From assembly GCA_947492375.1 (NCBI GenBank), contig CANLMI010000001.1, forward strand, positions 62,001-126,000: 64,000 bases of DNA. The letters are read 5' to 3'. The notes under the pieces were generated by a model. It was not told the DNA's origin and did no database searches. It saw only the letters and a program-made list of their open reading frames with translations. The DNA comes from an uncultured Kordiimonas sp. (GTDB lineage Bacteria; Pseudomonadota; Alphaproteobacteria; Sphingomonadales; Kordiimonadaceae). Positions 61,552-64,000 of this stretch are shown here, one piece after another (the first letter of the stretch is position 1; each line of letters begins with the position of its first letter). The translations under genes and the position numbers were made by a program.

Positions 61552-62628
61552 ATGCTGTACCATTTATTGTCACCATATGCGTCTGAATATGGAATTCTGA
61601 ATCTTTTCAATTATTTGACTTTTCGCTCAGGCGGGGCAGTTATTACAGCATTGATCATATGTTTTGTTTTTGGCCCGTCGATCATTAACTGGCTTAAGTC
61701 AAAACAAAAAAAGGGTCAGCCAATCCGTGATGATGGCCCGGAGAGCCATATCATTGCAAAGGCAGGCACGCCGACAATGGGCGGGTTTATGATCCTGTTG
61801 GGGCTTGGCTTATCTATTCTGTTATGGTCAGACCTTACCAATCCTTATATTTGGGCTGTTGCCATTGTTACTTTGTCGTTTGGGGCTATTGGGTTTGTTG
61901 ATGATTATATGAAGGTCACAAAGGCATCCCCAAAGGGTGTGCCCGGTAAGATAAAATTCATTGTTGAATGGGGTGTGGCTGGTGTTGTTGCATGGTGGCT
62001 CGGTGAATTGACGGGGCAAACAATAGCGATACCATTTTTGAAACAGGTTGAAGTTAATATCGGGCTTTTCTATATCCCGTTTGCTGCTTTTATTATGGTT
62101 GGTGCCTCAAATTCAGTGAACCTTACTGATGGTTTGGACGGCTTGGCGATTGTACCGGTTATCATTGCGGTTAGTGCTTTTGGGTTTATCGCTTATATGG
62201 TTGGTAACGCAGTTTACAGCGAATATTTGGGGGTGGTTCCTGTGCCGGGAGCAGGTGAACTTGCGATTGTTGCAGGTGCCATGATTGGTGCGGGGCTCGG
62301 GTTTTTGTGGTTTAACGCGCCGCCTGCAATGGTATTTATGGGTGATACTGGCTCATTGGCCTTGGGGGGGACGCTGGGCACGATGGCTGTTATCACCAAG
62401 CATGAGATTGTTTTAGGTATTATTGGCGGCCTGTTTGCGCTTGAAACAATTTCCGTAATTGTTCAGGTCGCAAGCTTTAAACTGACGGGAAAACGTGTTT
62501 TCCGCATGGCTCCCCTCCATCATCATTATGAGAAAAAGGGGTGGGCTGAACCAACGATTGTTATCCGCTTCTGGATCATTGCTGTCATGCTTGCGCTGGT
62601 TGGCCTTGCAACACTTAAACTGCGCTAA
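61552..62628 (+). CDS. mraY: Phospho-MurNAc-pentapeptide translocase MraY
   Basis: The 358-residue membrane enzyme has about ten helices and the family motifs: [15 protein letters not shown], the aspartate-rich [39 protein letters not shown] and the C-terminal HHHYEKKGW loop. It attaches phospho-MurNAc-pentapeptide to undecaprenyl phosphate, giving lipid I. AAGGGA precedes the start. Confidence 0.98.
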   Translation: MLYHLLSPYASEYGILNLFNYLTFRSGGAVITALIICFVFGPSIINWLKSKQKKGQPIRDDGPESHIIAKAGTPTMGGFMILLGLGLSILLWSDLTNPYIWAVAIVTLSFGAIGFVDDYMKVTKASPKGVPGKIKFIVEWGVAGVVAWWLGELTGQTIAIPFLKQVEVNIGLFYIPFAAFIMVGASNSVNLTDGLDGLAIVPVIIAVSAFGFIAYMVGNAVYSEYLGVVPVPGAGELAIVAGAMIGAGLGFLWFNAPPAMVFMGDTGSLALGGTLGTMAVITKHEIVLGIIGGLFALETISVIVQVASFKLTGKRVFRMAPLHHHYEKKGWAEPTIVIRFWIIAVMLALVGLATLKLR

Positions 62629-62639
62629 AAGGTGTTGGA

Positions 62640-63998
62640 TTGATTAAAGCACAGACATATAAAGGAAAAACAATTGGTGTTTTTGGCTTGGCGCGAACAG
62701 GTGTTGCTGCTGTTGAGGCATTAATGGCATCTGGCGCTGACGTGCGGGCATGGGATGATAATCCCGGCCGTAATGCTGCTGTATCTTTTGATACATGCAA
62801 TCTACATAATGCTGACTTTGAAGAATTGGATGCATTGTTGTTGGCACCGGGGGTGCCATTCACTCATCCAGAACCCCATGGCTTGGTTAAAAAGGCAAAA
62901 CAAACTGGCGTAGAGATAATAAGCGATTTTGATGTTTTTGAAGGCGGGCGACATGATCTGCCACAGCATCAAACTGTTGCAATCACCGGGACGAACGGAA
63001 AATCTACGACTACTGCGCTGATTGCCCATATGGTCAATGGATGTGGGCGCTCGGCTATTATGGGGGGAAATATTGGAACGGGGGTGTTAGCGCTTGATCC
63101 TCTTCCTGCGGGCGGTGTTTATGTTTTTGAAATGTCATCGTTTCAGCTTGATATCACATCAAAATTCAAACCTGATATTTCCGTGTTCTTGAATATCAGC
63201 CCGGACCATTTGGATCGCCACGGTGATATGGCAGCGTATGCGCGCGCCAAGGGGCGAATTTTTGATATTCAGGACGAAACCGGTAAAGCTGTCATCAGTG
63301 TTGATGATCAAGCTTCTAAAAATTTTGCTACTCAGCACGCAGAACGTACTTTGCCATTTTCAGTAAAATCAAATGTAGATTACGGCGTATATGCTCAAAA
63401 TAGCATGCTTTATGATTGCCTTGGTGAATGTGAAGTTGCCTATGATTTAGGCGGCGCAAAGGCTCTTGTTGGTGAACATAACCATCAAAACGCAGTTGCA
63501 GCCTATGCGGTAGGTAAGCTTCTTGGATTTGACGGCGCTGCGATTATTGAGGCGTTTAATAGTTTTCCCGGTCTTGAGCACCGACAGGAAACAGTTGCTG
63601 ACATTGCGGGTGTTATGTTTGTCAATGATAGTAAGGGGACTAACCCTGATGCTGCCGCACGTGCGCTTGATGCGTTTGATAATATTCACTGGATTGCCGG
63701 CGGGCGTGCAAAGGGTGAAATGGGAACCACTTTAACCTGCCATGTTGCTGGTGTTAAACGGGCATATTTGATTGGTGAAAGCGCACAGGAAATAGCCGAT
63801 CTTTTGAGTGAAAAAATTCCTTATAGTATTTTTAGTTCGCTTAAAAGTGCGGTCGATGCCGCGAAACATGAGGCTGTTGCAGGTGATGTGGTGCTTTTAT
63901 CGCCGGCCTGTACAGCATTTGATCAATTCGACAGCTTTGTAGAACGAGGGAATGTTTTTAAGTCCATTGTTGAAGAGTATGGGGAGCTAAGCCAATGA
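62640..63998 (+). CDS. murD: UDP-MurNAc-L-alanine-D-glutamate ligase MurD
   Basis: The 452-residue ligase starts with an N-terminal Rossmann-type segment (IGVFGLARTGVAAVEALMAS), has the P-loop VAITGTNGKSTTTALIAHMV, EMSSFQLDITSKFKPDISVF with LNISPDHLDRHGDM, and the C-terminal VNDSKGTNPDAAARALDAF with SPACTAFDQF. It adds D-glutamate to UDP-MurNAc-L-alanine. A TTG start at 62640 with AAAGGTG upstream is used. Its stop TGA lies within ATGATG at the window end, where the next dcw gene begins. Confidence 0.97.
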   Translation: MIKAQTYKGKTIGVFGLARTGVAAVEALMASGADVRAWDDNPGRNAAVSFDTCNLHNADFEELDALLLAPGVPFTHPEPHGLVKKAKQTGVEIISDFDVFEGGRHDLPQHQTVAITGTNGKSTTTALIAHMVNGCGRSAIMGGNIGTGVLALDPLPAGGVYVFEMSSFQLDITSKFKPDISVFLNISPDHLDRHGDMAAYARAKGRIFDIQDETGKAVISVDDQASKNFATQHAERTLPFSVKSNVDYGVYAQNSMLYDCLGECEVAYDLGGAKALVGEHNHQNAVAAYAVGKLLGFDGAAIIEAFNSFPGLEHRQETVADIAGVMFVNDSKGTNPDAAARALDAFDNIHWIAGGRAKGEMGTTLTCHVAGVKRAYLIGESAQEIADLLSEKIPYSIFSSLKSAVDAAKHEAVAGDVVLLSPACTAFDQFDSFVERGNVFKSIVEEYGELSQ

Positions 63999-64000
63999 TG
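63995..64000 (+). CDS. Probable start of the next dcw gene (ftsW expected), partial
   Basis: ATGATG at 63995-64000 overlaps the murD stop. From dcw gene order, ftsW would begin here, but only two codons are visible, so this rests on synteny alone. Confidence 0.3.

Noticed and set aside
1-64000. Search for insertion sequences, prophage genes, tRNA genes and CRISPR arrays
   Set aside because: No transposase, integrase, tRNA cloverleaf or regularly spaced repeat was recognised by eye; a tRNAscan or similar run could still find something missed.

Overview
The window comes from an alphaproteobacterium, probably a marine one. The main reasons are the mraZ-rsmH-ftsL-ftsI-murE-murF-mraY-murD order, an alphaproteobacterial-type FtsL, the PepSY/response-regulator/PhoQ-like kinase trio, and a Stf0-type sulfotransferase. 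By eye the base composition is moderate, mid-40s percent GC. Kordiimonadales-like bacteria would fit, but no rRNA is present and the order is a guess. I saw no tRNA, rRNA, CRISPR array, complete insertion sequence or prophage.

Layout. Positions 1-4000 hold a cut-off membrane protein tail, a SnoaL-like protein, a TrmB-like methyltransferase, two divergent gene remnants joined at their 5' ends (about 1257-1959) with an XRE regulator, a class V aminotransferase and a cold-shock protein with a long leader. Positions 4115-9991 hold a PhyH-type dioxygenase, a marR/enoyl-CoA hydratase operon, a PAS protein, an LCAT-type lipoprotein, a candidate small RNA and an AmgK-like sugar kinase. Positions 10038-18904 hold a glycosyltransferase, a PepSY/two-component operon, gamma-glutamyltransferase, a universal stress protein, DNA glycosylase Tag and two small genes.

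Positions 18909-25995 form a minus-strand catabolic-looking operon: fused 5-oxoprolinase/hydantoinase, ABM-domain protein, cytochrome P450 and GMC oxidoreductase. Positions 26418-33554 are an accessory stretch: an acidic RTX-like protein behind a 19-bp palindrome, a periplasmic binding protein, a three-gene operon with a frameshifted DUF4166 gene, MAPEG and a membrane dipeptidase. Positions 33663-36140 hold a BlaR1/BlaI-type pair with two textbook-like operators. KAS III, a DjlA-like co-chaperone, an EamA transporter, an amidase and a helical-repeat protein follow. An RND efflux pair then faces a divergent TetR gene across a repeated operator-like motif (41344-46717).

Positions 46773-54489 contain an alkyltransferase-like protein, a small lipoprotein, the RNase P RNA gene, and surface-polymer genes (sulfotransferase, LicD-like transferase, glycerol-3-phosphate cytidylyltransferase), then a large metzincin-like protease. 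The window ends in the division and cell wall (dcw) cluster (54906-64000). Its genes are tightly overlapped and preceded by two arrays of 10-bp-periodic TGGGA-like repeats that look like MraZ operators.

The strongest leads are the C-rich-loop small RNA candidate (8608-8712), the two MraZ-box-like arrays (54561-54585 and 54765-54809), the frameshift at a six-G run in the DUF4166 gene, the M56 sensor protein with an unassigned C-terminal domain, and the P450/GMC/ABM/oxoprolinase operon.
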